This document shows, piece after piece, positions 33,340 through 43,117 of a DNA stretch of 64,000 nt. The position numbers and the translations under genes are program-made. Every line of letters starts with the position of its first letter. Position 1 is the first letter of the stretch. The stretch is taken from assembly GCF_003667705.1 (NCBI RefSeq), contig NZ_CP033019.1, forward strand, positions 434,001 through 498,000. The letters are read 5' to 3'. Below the pieces are notes generated by a model. The model was not told the DNA's origin, made no database searches, and worked only from the letters and a program-made list of their open reading frames with translations. The DNA is from Janthinobacterium agaricidamnosum. GTDB lineage: Bacteria > Pseudomonadota > Gammaproteobacteria > Burkholderiales > Burkholderiaceae_D.

Positions 33340-36300
33340 ATGGCAGAGAACCTGAACCAAACCATCACCGGCGGCGCCAGCGAGCGCAAGCAGGACAAGA
33401 TCATCGAACTGCGCCCGACCCTGTTCATCGGCATCGGCGGCACGGGCATGCAGGTGTTGATGCGCGTGCGCCGGCGCATCCTCAACACCCTGTGGGGCGG
33501 CGCGGGCAACCGCACGCGCATCGAGGGGCTGGCCGACTTCCCCATCGCGCAATTCATCCATTTCGACCTCGACAATGGCGCCGTGATCGAGAGCGGCGAG
33601 TCGCAGGCGAAGGACTTGCAGTTCGACCAGGTGAAGTTCACGGACGATGACAAGGTGGTCGAATCGTTCGACATGGACAAGTACAGCCGTGATGAAGATT
33701 CCCTGGAAAAGTATCCGCACATCAAGGAATGGTTGCCGCTGACGCCGCAGCGCATCCGCGAGCTGCGTTTCGACATGAGCAGCGGCGCCGGGCAGATCCG
33801 CGCCGTGTCGCGCCTGTATTTCTTCGACAAATACGCGAAGATCCGCGACAAGATCCGTTTTAAGCTGAAAGCCCTGAAGGCGGGCCTGTCGCACGAGCGC
33901 CAGCTGGCCGAACTGGGTTTGCGCATGGAAACGAACCGTTTCCGCATCGTCATCGTCGGTTCCGTGGCGGGCGGCACGGGTTCCGGTTCCTTCCTCGACA
34001 TGGGCTTGCTGGCGCGCTGGCTGGCGCGCAGCGAAGTGGGCGCGGCCGACGTGGAGCTGATGCTGTTCTTGCCGACCGGCTACACCAAGGCCAACAAGGA
34101 CCGGGTCGAGGCCAACGGCTATGCGGCGCTGATGGAGCTGGAATCGGCGATGATGGGCAACAAGGGTTATGTGGGCCGCTGGGACGCGTATGACCGTCCG
34201 GAGCTGACGCGCGAGCCGTACAGCGAGGTGTACCTGATCGATTCGGGTAATCTTGCCCAACAGCACACCAAGGATGTCAGCGACGTCTACCACATGGTGG
34301 CCGACTCGCTGTTCGAGGATTTTGCCTCGGCCGACTTCGCCCGCGCCAAGCGTTCGATCGCCGTCAACCAGGCGCAGCACAAGAATTCGCTGTACAACGC
34401 GCCCGTGCCGCAAGACCGCTTCGGCGACATGCGTTTGTATTTCTCGAAGCGCTTTTCCTCGTTCGGCATGGCCGTGCTCGATACGCGCCAGGAAGCGGCG
34501 CGCGACGAGCGGGCCCACCGCTGGGCCGGCGCCATGCTGCAAGCGTTCTTTGGCGTGGGCGGCACGGACGCGGGCGCCAACCGCGCCACGGATACGCAGC
34601 GCGATAATTTTCTTGCTGCAAATATGTTCCTGAAGGGCACGCCCTTCAGCGATTTCCCCGAGTTTTCGGACAAAAGCATCGAACTGAAGCGCTCCAGCGG
34701 CGACTTCATCGATTTCCGCGTCGTCGACGAATTGCTGGAAGACCGCCACGGCCACTTGCTGGCCGGCGTGGAAAACCGGGTCAATACGCGCATTAACGAT
34801 ATCCGCACGGGCTTCGACCGCAGCGAATGGCCGGCCCAGGTGCGCGACGCCATGAAGCACCTGGAACGCGACGCCGTGCGCGACCAGGATTCCACGGCCG
34901 ACACGACGGAAGACCGCATCAGCAAGCGCCGCCGCGAAGTGCTCGACGACGTCAAGAAAGTCGTGCGCGACCAGTTGTATGGCTATCTTGATAATAAAGA
35001 ATTCGGCGGCCTGGAATACGTGCTGTCGCTGGTGGAACAGATCAAGGACCGCATCGAGGCGCCGGGCAGCGGCTTGACGGCGCAGATCGGCGCGAATGCC
35101 GAGCGCTACCGTGAAATCAAGGAAGCCGTGCGCTCGCGCGAATACGAGCGCCTGCTGAACAACCTGGAACAGACGCGCAGCACCTTCGGTTTCCTCAGCA
35201 ATGGCGAAAAGCAGGCGGGCGTGGTGATGGATCATTTGCGCACGGAAATGGCGAATGCGCTGAAATTCCATCTGCGGGCCAAAGCGGCGGACGAGTCCGT
35301 CATCCTGCTGGGCGAGCTGTCGCGCTGGCTGGGCAACCGGGTCGGCGTCGATGCGCAGGGCCGCGCACAGTGGAATGGCCTGGTGGGCGAGCTGCAAACG
35401 GGCCGCGAAGGCGTGCTGGCCATGCTGGCGGAACTCAAGACGGCCAATACCATCCTGCAAAAGGACCTGGACAAGGAACATGCGACCCTGATCGTCATTC
35501 CCGTCACGGAAAAAGACATCGCGCTGCCGTCGGCGGCCACCTTGCGCCAGTGGGCCGATGAAGCGTTCAAGGACATGGGCGGCTCAAAAGCCCTGTTCCC
35601 CATGCTGGGCGAACCGGCGCAGCGCGGTTTGATCCTGGCCAAGGTCACGCGCATGGCCGAGAACATGATCGCCACGGCGGGCCTGGCGGAAGGGGCGACG
35701 AGCACGCCCGACCCCCTGTTCGAGGCGCTGGAACAGATGGATGTATCCGAACGCCTGGACCGCTTCCGCAAGCTGCTGGCCTGCTCCATGCCCTGGATCG
35801 ACGCCAACATGGCGGGCGACTTCACGGTCGTGTCGGACCAGTTCAAGTGCGTGATCGGCGTAGCCAACGCGGCCGCCTTCAAGGCGAAGTTCGGCGCCGA
35901 GCTCGAATCGTGCGTGCCGACCCAGGTGGGCATCACGGTGAGCCAGCTGGAAATCGTCGAGACGGGCATCCGCGGGCGCGCCGTCTGCTATTGCGAGCTG
36001 GCCGGCGTGCCGATGACGGTGCTGCGCGGCCTGGAAGGCTGGCGCACCAGCTACCGCAAGGAAGGCGACAACGACAAGGCGCCGACCCACACGCATATTG
36101 ATCCAACGCAATTTACGCACCCGATCGCGCCCAATACCGATGAAATGAAACGCCTGGCCGAGGATTTCGGCGAGTTCCTGCAAGCGATCATGCTGGGCGT
36201 GCTGACGCGGCACACGGGCAGAGTCGTGCCGCCGGGCCAGTACCAGTTCGCCGTCGAACCGGGCGACCTGCGCCGCATCGGCAACGAACGGGCCATCCGC

Positions 36301-37038
36301 CAGAACGGCATGCCCGCCTCGTACGAGAAAAATATCGCCCTGCGCATCGAGGAAAAATTGACGGCGCTTGACGCCGTGCAGACGGCGGCCATGGCGGCGC
36401 TGGCAAAATACTATGAACGCACGGTGTATGCGCCCAAGCTGGTGGCGCAGGCCGATGGCTCGCAGCTGCCGTACGTCGGCTTTGGCAGCGCCATTTCCGC
36501 CGAGCTGGGCGCGCGCCTGCGCGAATCGGCGCGCCGCAAGGGCATGGCCAGCGATGAGCTCGACCGCACGGTGCAAGCCTTGCTGGGGCGCCTGAAGGAA
36601 TGGGCGAACGTGATCGGCGACTCCGACGGCGACGCTTACGAATGGGAAGTGCGCGAGCCGGAAGCGGACGGCCAGCCCCGGTTGAAATATGCGATCAAGG
36701 GAGAAATGCTGGAAGCGGGACGCCTGGAGCAATTGCTGCGCCCGGCCAGCGCGCCGGCCGCTGGCGTGGCGCCGGCCTTCGGCATGGTGCCGCCACCGCT
36801 GGGCGGCATGCCGCCGCCGCTGGTGGAATACCAGTATTTCCTGGGCATAAACGGCCAGCAGCAGGGACCGTTCACGGCCCAGCAGATCGTGCAGTACGTG
36901 CAGGGGGGGCAGGTCGTGCCAGCCACCACCAAGGTGTGGCGCGCCGGTTTGCCGGCCTGGGCCGAGCTGGCCCAGTTCCCCGAGCTGGCGCCCTTGTTCC
37001 TCAGTGCGCCACCACCGTTGATGCCGCCGCCTCTGTGA
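33340..37038 (+). CDS. giant tubulin/FtsZ-superfamily protein with C-terminal GYF_2-like domain
   Basis: This 1232-residue protein begins with a Rossmann-like segment LFIGIGGTGMQVL (28-40). At about 207-217 it has SVAGGTGSGSFLDMG, the tubulin/FtsZ GTP-binding signature (GGGTGTG/S). This matches the Tubulin_2/FtsZl class of very large bacterial tubulin relatives. The middle part is long, charged and helical. The last 75 residues (from EYQYFLGINGQQQGPFTAQQI) form a GYF_2/DUF4339-like domain ending in Pro-rich sequence; such domains bind proline-rich partners. It has no membrane segment. It likely polymerises or acts as a GTP-dependent switch on the membrane with its operon neighbours, but no function is shown. 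Confidence 0.85.
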   Translation: MAENLNQTITGGASERKQDKIIELRPTLFIGIGGTGMQVLMRVRRRILNTLWGGAGNRTRIEGLADFPIAQFIHFDLDNGAVIESGESQAKDLQFDQVKFTDDDKVVESFDMDKYSRDEDSLEKYPHIKEWLPLTPQRIRELRFDMSSGAGQIRAVSRLYFFDKYAKIRDKIRFKLKALKAGLSHERQLAELGLRMETNRFRIVIVGSVAGGTGSGSFLDMGLLARWLARSEVGAADVELMLFLPTGYTKANKDRVEANGYAALMELESAMMGNKGYVGRWDAYDRPELTREPYSEVYLIDSGNLAQQHTKDVSDVYHMVADSLFEDFASADFARAKRSIAVNQAQHKNSLYNAPVPQDRFGDMRLYFSKRFSSFGMAVLDTRQEAARDERAHRWAGAMLQAFFGVGGTDAGANRATDTQRDNFLAANMFLKGTPFSDFPEFSDKSIELKRSSGDFIDFRVVDELLEDRHGHLLAGVENRVNTRINDIRTGFDRSEWPAQVRDAMKHLERDAVRDQDSTADTTEDRISKRRREVLDDVKKVVRDQLYGYLDNKEFGGLEYVLSLVEQIKDRIEAPGSGLTAQIGANAERYREIKEAVRSREYERLLNNLEQTRSTFGFLSNGEKQAGVVMDHLRTEMANALKFHLRAKAADESVILLGELSRWLGNRVGVDAQGRAQWNGLVGELQTGREGVLAMLAELKTANTILQKDLDKEHATLIVIPVTEKDIALPSAATLRQWADEAFKDMGGSKALFPMLGEPAQRGLILAKVTRMAENMIATAGLAEGATSTPDPLFEALEQMDVSERLDRFRKLLACSMPWIDANMAGDFTVVSDQFKCVIGVANAAAFKAKFGAELESCVPTQVGITVSQLEIVETGIRGRAVCYCELAGVPMTVLRGLEGWRTSYRKEGDNDKAPTHTHIDPTQFTHPIAPNTDEMKRLAEDFGEFLQAIMLGVLTRHTGRVVPPGQYQFAVEPGDLRRIGNERAIRQNGMPASYEKNIALRIEEKLTALDAVQTAAMAALAKYYERTVYAPKLVAQADGSQLPYVGFGSAISAELGARLRESARRKGMASDELDRTVQALLGRLKEWANVIGDSDGDAYEWEVREPEADGQPRLKYAIKGEMLEAGRLEQLLRPASAPAAGVAPAFGMVPPPLGGMPPPLVEYQYFLGINGQQQGPFTAQQIVQYVQGGQVVPATTKVWRAGLPAWAELAQFPELAPLFLSAPPPLMPPPL

Positions 37039-37071
37039 ACGCTGGAATGACGTTGGAATGAAGGATTAGTT

Positions 37072-38304
37072 TTGGATATCTGCAACAAATGCAAGACGGG
37101 CCTGTGGACCGTTGTCAGCCATTGCCCGTACTGCGGGCAGGCGCAGGCTGGCGCAGTCCAGCCAGCCGCGGCCGTGCCGCCGCCGCTGCCCGTGCAAGCG
37201 CCTGTAACAGCGCCTGTGCCGCCTGTGCCAGTATCGCCGCCTGTGGCGCCCAAGCCGCCGCCTCAGCCGGTGGCACCGGCGCCTGCGCCGAAAGCGCCGC
37301 CCAAGCCGGCTCCGGCTCCGGCTCCGGTCCCGGTGCCGCCGCAGGCCGCGCCGAAGCCCGTGCCGGTGCCGCTATCGGCGCCTGCACCGACAGTCCCGCC
37401 GCCGCCGCGCAAGTGGCTGCGCTGGCTGGGCGGCGCCGTCGTGCTGGCGGCCGTCATCGTCTACATGAATGGCAAGCCGGGCGGCAAGAGTGAATCGGCC
37501 TGCAATGACGCCATCGACAGTGGCTTGAAGCTGGTGGCGAATGGCAGCCTGGACGGCGCCCGCCAGAAGCTGGCGACGGCGAAAAATGTGTGTACGGGCA
37601 AGTCGAGCGCCAAGGCCGACGATCTGCAGGCGGCGATCGGCAAGGCGGGCTCTGGCTCGAGCGGCTGTCAGCGCGGCGTGCGCGCCATCGAGCGCAATAT
37701 TGACGGCCATCAATTGCAAAGCGCCGCCAGGGGCATTGCCGGGCTCGACATCGATTGCGCGGGCGCTGCCAGCGTGGATTCCTTGCGCAAGCAGCTGGCG
37801 CGCCAGCAGGCGGCAGCCGCGTCCGTGCTGGTCGGCGTGCGCCAGGCGCTCGATGGCAAGGATGCGACGGCGGCCCGCAATGGCATCGCCAGGCTGGAAG
37901 CGATCGACCGCGAAGCGGTGGAATTGCCGCAGCTGAAGGCCGACGTGCAGGCGCTGTCGATGGCGGCGCCCGTTTCTGCCCCGTCACCGGCCCCGGCGCA
38001 GGCAGCAATGCCGGCACAGCAGGAACCGGCGCCCGCGCGCGCGGTCGAACGTCCAGTGGTGACCGAACGCCGTACGCTGGAAACGTCGCCCGTCGATAGC
38101 GGCGCGGCCATGCGCAACGAGATGGCGCAATCGTTCCTGCGCGATGCCGAGCGTTCTTTGCTGGAAGGCAAGTTCGATGCGGCCAAGACCTATCTGGAAA
38201 GCGCGCGCCGCGTCGATCCGGGCAATGCGCGCATCGACAACCTGTCGCGCCGCATCCGCGAGCGCGAACGGCAAGTGCTGCAGACGGAAACAACGATCAA
38301 TTAG
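37072..38304 (+). CDS. zinc-ribbon, proline-rich, single-span membrane protein
   Basis: This 410-residue protein begins with a zinc ribbon (Cys4-x2-Cys7 and Cys18-x2-Cys21). A linker of about 80 residues made mainly of Pro, Ala and Val follows, then a membrane helix (about 119-133) and a helical domain. The C-terminal 60 residues (FLRDAERSLLEGKFDAAKTYLESARRVDP) resemble a TPR-like repeat. It starts at TTG 37072 behind AAGGA; no ATG is suitable. The Pro-rich cytoplasmic linker is a natural ligand for the GYF_2-like domain of the preceding gene. The topology places the TPR-like part in the periplasm. Confidence 0.75.
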   Translation: MDICNKCKTGLWTVVSHCPYCGQAQAGAVQPAAAVPPPLPVQAPVTAPVPPVPVSPPVAPKPPPQPVAPAPAPKAPPKPAPAPAPVPVPPQAAPKPVPVPLSAPAPTVPPPPRKWLRWLGGAVVLAAVIVYMNGKPGGKSESACNDAIDSGLKLVANGSLDGARQKLATAKNVCTGKSSAKADDLQAAIGKAGSGSSGCQRGVRAIERNIDGHQLQSAARGIAGLDIDCAGAASVDSLRKQLARQQAAAASVLVGVRQALDGKDATAARNGIARLEAIDREAVELPQLKADVQALSMAAPVSAPSPAPAQAAMPAQQEPAPARAVERPVVTERRTLETSPVDSGAAMRNEMAQSFLRDAERSLLEGKFDAAKTYLESARRVDPGNARIDNLSRRIRERERQVLQTETTIN

Positions 38305-38321
38305 CCATCTGGGGAGTCACC

Positions 38322-39068
38322 ATGCTGAATCACACCACCTTGCGCGCCGTCGCTGCGCTGACCATCGCGGCCATGCTGACCGGCTGCGCCACGGCGACTA
38401 TGAGCCCGAACGGCGTGCGCCAGGACAGTTCCTATCCGCAAGGCGGCGCCCAGGCGGCCACGGATGAGGATCCGTGCAGCGTGGGCACATCGGCGGCGGC
38501 CGGTGCGGCCGTGGGCGCGCTGCTGGGGGCGCTGGCGGGCGGCAAGAATGGCGCGCTGAAGGGCGCGGCCATCGGCGGCGGCCTGGCGGCGGCCGGTTGC
38601 CTGGCCATCAATGTCAATTCGCGCCAGACCAAGACGGCGGCGCAGGCGGACCGCGACTACATCCGTACGCGCGGCGCCTTGCCGCGCGAGCCGCAAGTGG
38701 TGTCGTACACGCCGCAGCTGAGCGCGTCGACCGTCAAGCGCGGCCAGCCGTTCAAGGTCAACTCCGTGGTGGAACTGGTCAACGGCAGCGCGCAAAGCGT
38801 CAACGACGTGCGCGAAGAGCTGGTGGTGCTCGACCCGCAAGGCCAGCCGTTCAAGTCCGGCTCGAAAGCCCTGGCCAGCAACAACAAATCGGGCGGGCGC
38901 TTTGAAAACTCGTTCGAGCTGACCTTGCCGGCCGGCGTGTCGCAGGGTGTGTATGGCGTCAAGACGAATTTATATGTCAACGGCAAGCTGGCCGCCACGC
39001 GCGACCTGCGCACGCAGCTGGTGATGCTGGACGACAATAGCGGCGCGGCGCAGCTGGCGCTGCGCTGA
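38322..39068 (+). CDS. lipoprotein with glycine-zipper segment
   Basis: This 248-residue protein has a lipobox LTGC with the modified cysteine at 22. A glycine-zipper stretch lies at about 57-85 (GAAVGALLGALAGGKNGALK ... AAIGGGLAAAG), as in envelope-inserting lipoproteins. A C-terminal beta-sandwich-like domain carries VVELVNGSAQSVNDV. It ends the six-gene operon, 17 bases after the previous gene, and gives it an outer-membrane or periplasmic component. It is most similar in layout to glycine-zipper 2TM/Rickettsia 17-kDa lipoproteins. Confidence 0.78.
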   Translation: MLNHTTLRAVAALTIAAMLTGCATATMSPNGVRQDSSYPQGGAQAATDEDPCSVGTSAAAGAAVGALLGALAGGKNGALKGAAIGGGLAAAGCLAINVNSRQTKTAAQADRDYIRTRGALPREPQVVSYTPQLSASTVKRGQPFKVNSVVELVNGSAQSVNDVREELVVLDPQGQPFKSGSKALASNNKSGGRFENSFELTLPAGVSQGVYGVKTNLYVNGKLAATRDLRTQLVMLDDNSGAAQLALR

Positions 39069-39089
39069 TCGCCGTATGCAAATGCGTAG

Positions 39090-39181
39090 GTCGGATTAGC
39101 GGGGTAAAGCCCCGCGTAATCCGACAACACCACTAACGCCAACAATGTTGTCGGATTACGGCCCCTTGGGCCTAATCCGAC
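39090..39181. repeat. pair of REP-like palindromic elements
   Basis: Two imperfect palindromes share the arms GTCGGATTA and TAATCCGAC. The first spans 39090-39125 with an inner CGGGG/CCCCG stem. The second spans 39150-39181 with inner GGCCC/GGGCC. The 'GGTCGGATTA...TAATCCGAC' repeat is a well-known type of extragenic palindrome in proteobacteria. The pair lies after the tubulin-like operon and 14 bases before the IS110 end, and can form stable hairpins at the operon's 3' end. Confidence 0.88.
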
Positions 39182-39199
39182 CTTGTATTATTCCCCTCA

Positions 39200-40378
<1,179 letters not shown>

Positions 40379-40393
40379 CGGGGATAACAGTAT

Positions 40394-40864
40394 CTACGCG
40401 CCGCCGGCGTATCCATGCTGGCGCCAGGCCTCGTAGACAACGACGGCCACCGTATTCGATAAATTCAAACTGCGGTTGTCCGGGCGCATGGGCAGGCGGA
40501 TGCGTTGCTCTGCCGGGAAACCGTCGCGCAGGGCTGGATCGAGGCCTTTCGTTTCCGAGCCGAACACGAACACGTCGCCCGGCAGGAAGGCCACGTCGCC
40601 GAACGGGCGCGAGCCGCGCGTCGTCATGGCGAACATGCGGGCGGGGTCGGGCTGGGTATCGGCCAGGAAGGCTGCCCAATTCTTGTGCACCTTCATCTTC
40701 GCGTAATCGTGGTAATCGAGGCCGGCGCGCTTCATCTTGGCATCGTCGAGGGGAAAGCCCAGCGGTTCGACCAGATGCAGCTGCGCGCCCGTGTTCGCGC
40801 ACAGGCGGATGACGTTGCCCGTATTGGGCGGGATTTCAGGTTCTACCAAAACAACGTGAAACAA
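40394..40864 (-). CDS. trmL: tRNA (cytidine(34)-2'-O)-methyltransferase TrmL
   Basis: This 156-residue SPOUT-class methyltransferase modifies the wobble ribose of tRNA-Leu. The N-terminal LVEPEIPPNTGNVIRLCANTG, the VFGSETKGLD motif and the knot-forming LPMRPDNRSLNLSNTVAVVVYEAWRQ are all present. Its TAG stop (bases 40394-40396) contains the CT core of the IS110 insertion, and the reading frame and stop are unchanged. It is 39 bases downstream of comF on the same strand. Confidence 0.94.
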   Translation of the reverse strand: MFHVVLVEPEIPPNTGNVIRLCANTGAQLHLVEPLGFPLDDAKMKRAGLDYHDYAKMKVHKNWAAFLADTQPDPARMFAMTTRGSRPFGDVAFLPGDVFVFGSETKGLDPALRDGFPAEQRIRLPMRPDNRSLNLSNTVAVVVYEAWRQHGYAGGA

Positions 40865-40903
40865 AATGCTCTCCTTGGTCTATCTCTCATATATACAGCG
40901 AAT

Positions 40904-41671
40904 TTAATGCGGCGGCGTGCGCGCCACCACCAATATGCTGACCCTGGCCGACCCCGCGCGCTTGCAGGCGGCCGCCAGGGCGTTGACGGTATGGCCGCTG
41001 CTCATCACGTCGTCGACGATGCCGACATGGCATCCTGGCAATAACGCCGCATGGTCCGGCGCGATGGCGAACGCGTGCGCCAGGTTGGCTTGCCGTTCCT
41101 GCGGCGCAACGCCGCTTTGCGCCCGCGTCTCGCGCACGCGCAGCGCCAGGCGGGGCTGTAAAGGCACGTCCAGCAGGCGCGCCAGCGGGCGCGCGATTTC
41201 CAGCGCTTGGTTAAACCCCCGCTCGGCCAGCCGGGCCGGGCCCAAGGGCACTGGACACAGCAGTTGTGGCGCTTGCCATTCCTGCTGTTGCTGAATGGCA
41301 ACATGCAGCAGTTCTGCGAACAGGGGCGCCAACGCCAGTCGCGCGCCGAATTTCAGCTGCAGCAGCAACTGGTCGACGGGCGCCGCATAGTCAAACGCCG
41401 TGACGGTGGCGTCATATGCGGGCCGCTGGCGCAAACAGCGCCCGCAGAGTTGAGCCACCTCAATGTCAGCGAGCGGATTGGCGCACTGGCGGCAGCGGTG
41501 GCGCAGTTGCCCGCGTCCTTGCCCCAGGTACTGCGCGCGGCAAGGCGGGCACAGCACTTGCGGGCCGCCGATGCCGCACAGCGCGCACTGGGCCGGCAGC
41601 ACGGTGGCGCCCAGCCACAGTCGCAACGCCCGCCAGGCGGCATCAAATTGTTGCCGGGTGGCGGTCCGCAT
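40904..41671 (-). CDS. comF: ComF-family amidophosphoribosyltransferase-like protein
   Basis: This 255-residue protein has an N-terminal zinc-finger region with CxxC pairs (CALC ... CPPC ... CRQC ... CGRC). A phosphoribosyltransferase fold follows, with the PRPP-binding motif VGIVDDVMSSGHTVN. ComF/GntX proteins are needed for DNA uptake in competent bacteria. It is divergent from bioC with a 57-base shared promoter region. Its pairing with pilT/pilU in the window is consistent with competence but does not prove it. Confidence 0.9.
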   Translation of the reverse strand: MRTATRQQFDAAWRALRLWLGATVLPAQCALCGIGGPQVLCPPCRAQYLGQGRGQLRHRCRQCANPLADIEVAQLCGRCLRQRPAYDATVTAFDYAAPVDQLLLQLKFGARLALAPLFAELLHVAIQQQQEWQAPQLLCPVPLGPARLAERGFNQALEIARPLARLLDVPLQPRLALRVRETRAQSGVAPQERQANLAHAFAIAPDHAALLPGCHVGIVDDVMSSGHTVNALAAACKRAGSARVSILVVARTPPH

Positions 41672-41728
41672 CGCGATGGCGTCGTTCCATGTACACTGCC
41701 GACATTATCTCACCTCACCCGATTCAAC

Positions 41729-42652
41729 ATGCCAGTTCCCACCAGTCCGCCCAAAATGAGTGCGCCCATCGATGCGGTGCAAGTACGCGATTTCTTTTCC
41801 CGTCCGGCGCGCGTCGCGCCGTCGGACTTCCTGCGCCGCGAAGTGTCGGCACGCATGCACGAGCGCCTGGAGCTGGTGAAAATCACGCCGCATCGCGTGC
41901 TTGACGCCGGTTGCGGCCCCGGCGCGGACCTGGCGCAGTTGCACAAGGATTATCCCGCTGCGCAGATTATCGGTCTCGATGCAGCGCAAGCGATGATGCA
42001 GGCGGCGCGCGCGCCTGCGTCGAAACTGGCCAGCCTGAACCAGTTCCTCAGCAAGTTGCTGCCGGCCAAGACAGGCGTGGATTTGTTGTGCGGCGACCTG
42101 GGCGACCTGCCGCTGGCGCAGGGCAGCATCGACCTCGTGTGGTCGAATCTGGCGCTGCACTGGCATGCCCAGCCCGACCGCGTGTTTGCCGAATGGCGGC
42201 GCGCGCTGCGCCTCGATGGCTTGCTGATGTTTTCCTGCTTCGGCCCCGATACCTTCCGCGAAGTGCGCGACGCCTTTGCCGAGGCGGATTTATATCCGCA
42301 CGCCTTGCCCTTCGTCGACATGCACGATTTTGGCGACATGCTCGTCGAGACGGGCTTTTCCACGCCCGTGCTGGACATGGAGATCATCACCGTCACCTAC
42401 GATACGGCGGAAAAACTGCTGGCGGACATGCGCGCCTTTGGCGGCAACCCGCTCACCACGCGCCGGCGCGGCCTGATGGGCAAGGCGGCCTGGCAGCGCA
42501 TGCTGGCCGCGCTGGAAAAGACGCGCCGTCCCGACGGCAAGCTGGGTCTGAGTTTCGAAGTGATCTATGGCCATGCCTTCCGTCCCGCGCCGCGCGTGAC
42601 GCGCAATGGCGAAGCGATCATCCGCTTCGATCTGCCGCGCAAGCCCAAATAA
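41729..42652 (+). CDS. bioC: malonyl-ACP O-methyltransferase BioC
   Basis: This 307-residue SAM-dependent class I methyltransferase has motif I VLDAGCGPGADL, then GLDAAQAMM, DLVWSNLALHWHAQPDRVFAEWRRALR and a C-terminal region with YGHAFRP as in BioC. It methylates the free carboxyl of malonyl-ACP so that fatty-acid synthesis enzymes can build the pimeloyl chain of biotin. ATG 41729 is chosen; ATG 41756 is a shorter option. No other biotin genes are in the window. Confidence 0.85.
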   Translation: MPVPTSPPKMSAPIDAVQVRDFFSRPARVAPSDFLRREVSARMHERLELVKITPHRVLDAGCGPGADLAQLHKDYPAAQIIGLDAAQAMMQAARAPASKLASLNQFLSKLLPAKTGVDLLCGDLGDLPLAQGSIDLVWSNLALHWHAQPDRVFAEWRRALRLDGLLMFSCFGPDTFREVRDAFAEADLYPHALPFVDMHDFGDMLVETGFSTPVLDMEIITVTYDTAEKLLADMRAFGGNPLTTRRRGLMGKAAWQRMLAALEKTRRPDGKLGLSFEVIYGHAFRPAPRVTRNGEAIIRFDLPRKPK

Positions 42653-43117
42653 AAGGGCAAAGAAACCGACACTTGGTCGCATTCGCGCGCGATGTGGCAA
42701 CTTGGCGTTGCAAAGCGCGCGGCGGCCGGGAGAAGGGCGCGCACAAAGCCGATTATTGCTTGATGGATTCAAGTTTACTTGATTATAATCGTTGATTGTT
42801 TGTCAGCTTGCTAATTGAAAAAAACAAGGGCTGCATACAAAATAAAAAAAACAAAGCGAGACTTATTCGAAGTTACTGCATTAGTATAGTAACCATCTTC
42901 CACACGAGGCCATTTCGATGTGGGGAAGAAAAACAGGGTTCCAGCATGGTTGCGCGCCGCCGTTTTTTGCTGCGGCAGCCAGCATGGAATTCGCTGGTGC
43001 TTGACGCACATGGCCGCATTCCGGCCGTGTTGCTTTCATGGAGGAGCGGCAGCGGTCCAGTACGGAGAAATCCGCAGCCGTTTAAAATATCATTATTTTT
43101 GGGTGGTTGGGGAAAAC
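42653..43117 (+). promoter_or_regulatory. long intergenic region upstream of cytochrome oxidase cluster
   Basis: This stretch of 465 bases has no supported gene. From 42770 to 42900 it is strongly AT-rich, unlike the rest of the window, as expected for a major promoter region. TTGAT-TATA-ATCGT at 42779-42792 matches 8 of 10 fixed bases of the FNR/Anr site (TTGAT-N4-ATCAA). The last 200 bases before ctaC are open in the ctaC frame but carry no signal or family-like sequence, so they are more likely a long leader. Confidence 0.4.

Noticed and set aside
33271..35481. 736-codon open frame antisense to the tubulin-like gene
   Set aside because: Composition is that of an antisense frame (long runs rich in His, Gln, Val, Ala), with no Shine-Dalgarno and no recognisable motif; the plus-strand gene has clear motifs.
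42920..43117. 66-residue N-terminal extension of ctaC
   Set aside because: The extension has no signal or family similarity, while the internal ATG 43118 gives a standard signal peptide.
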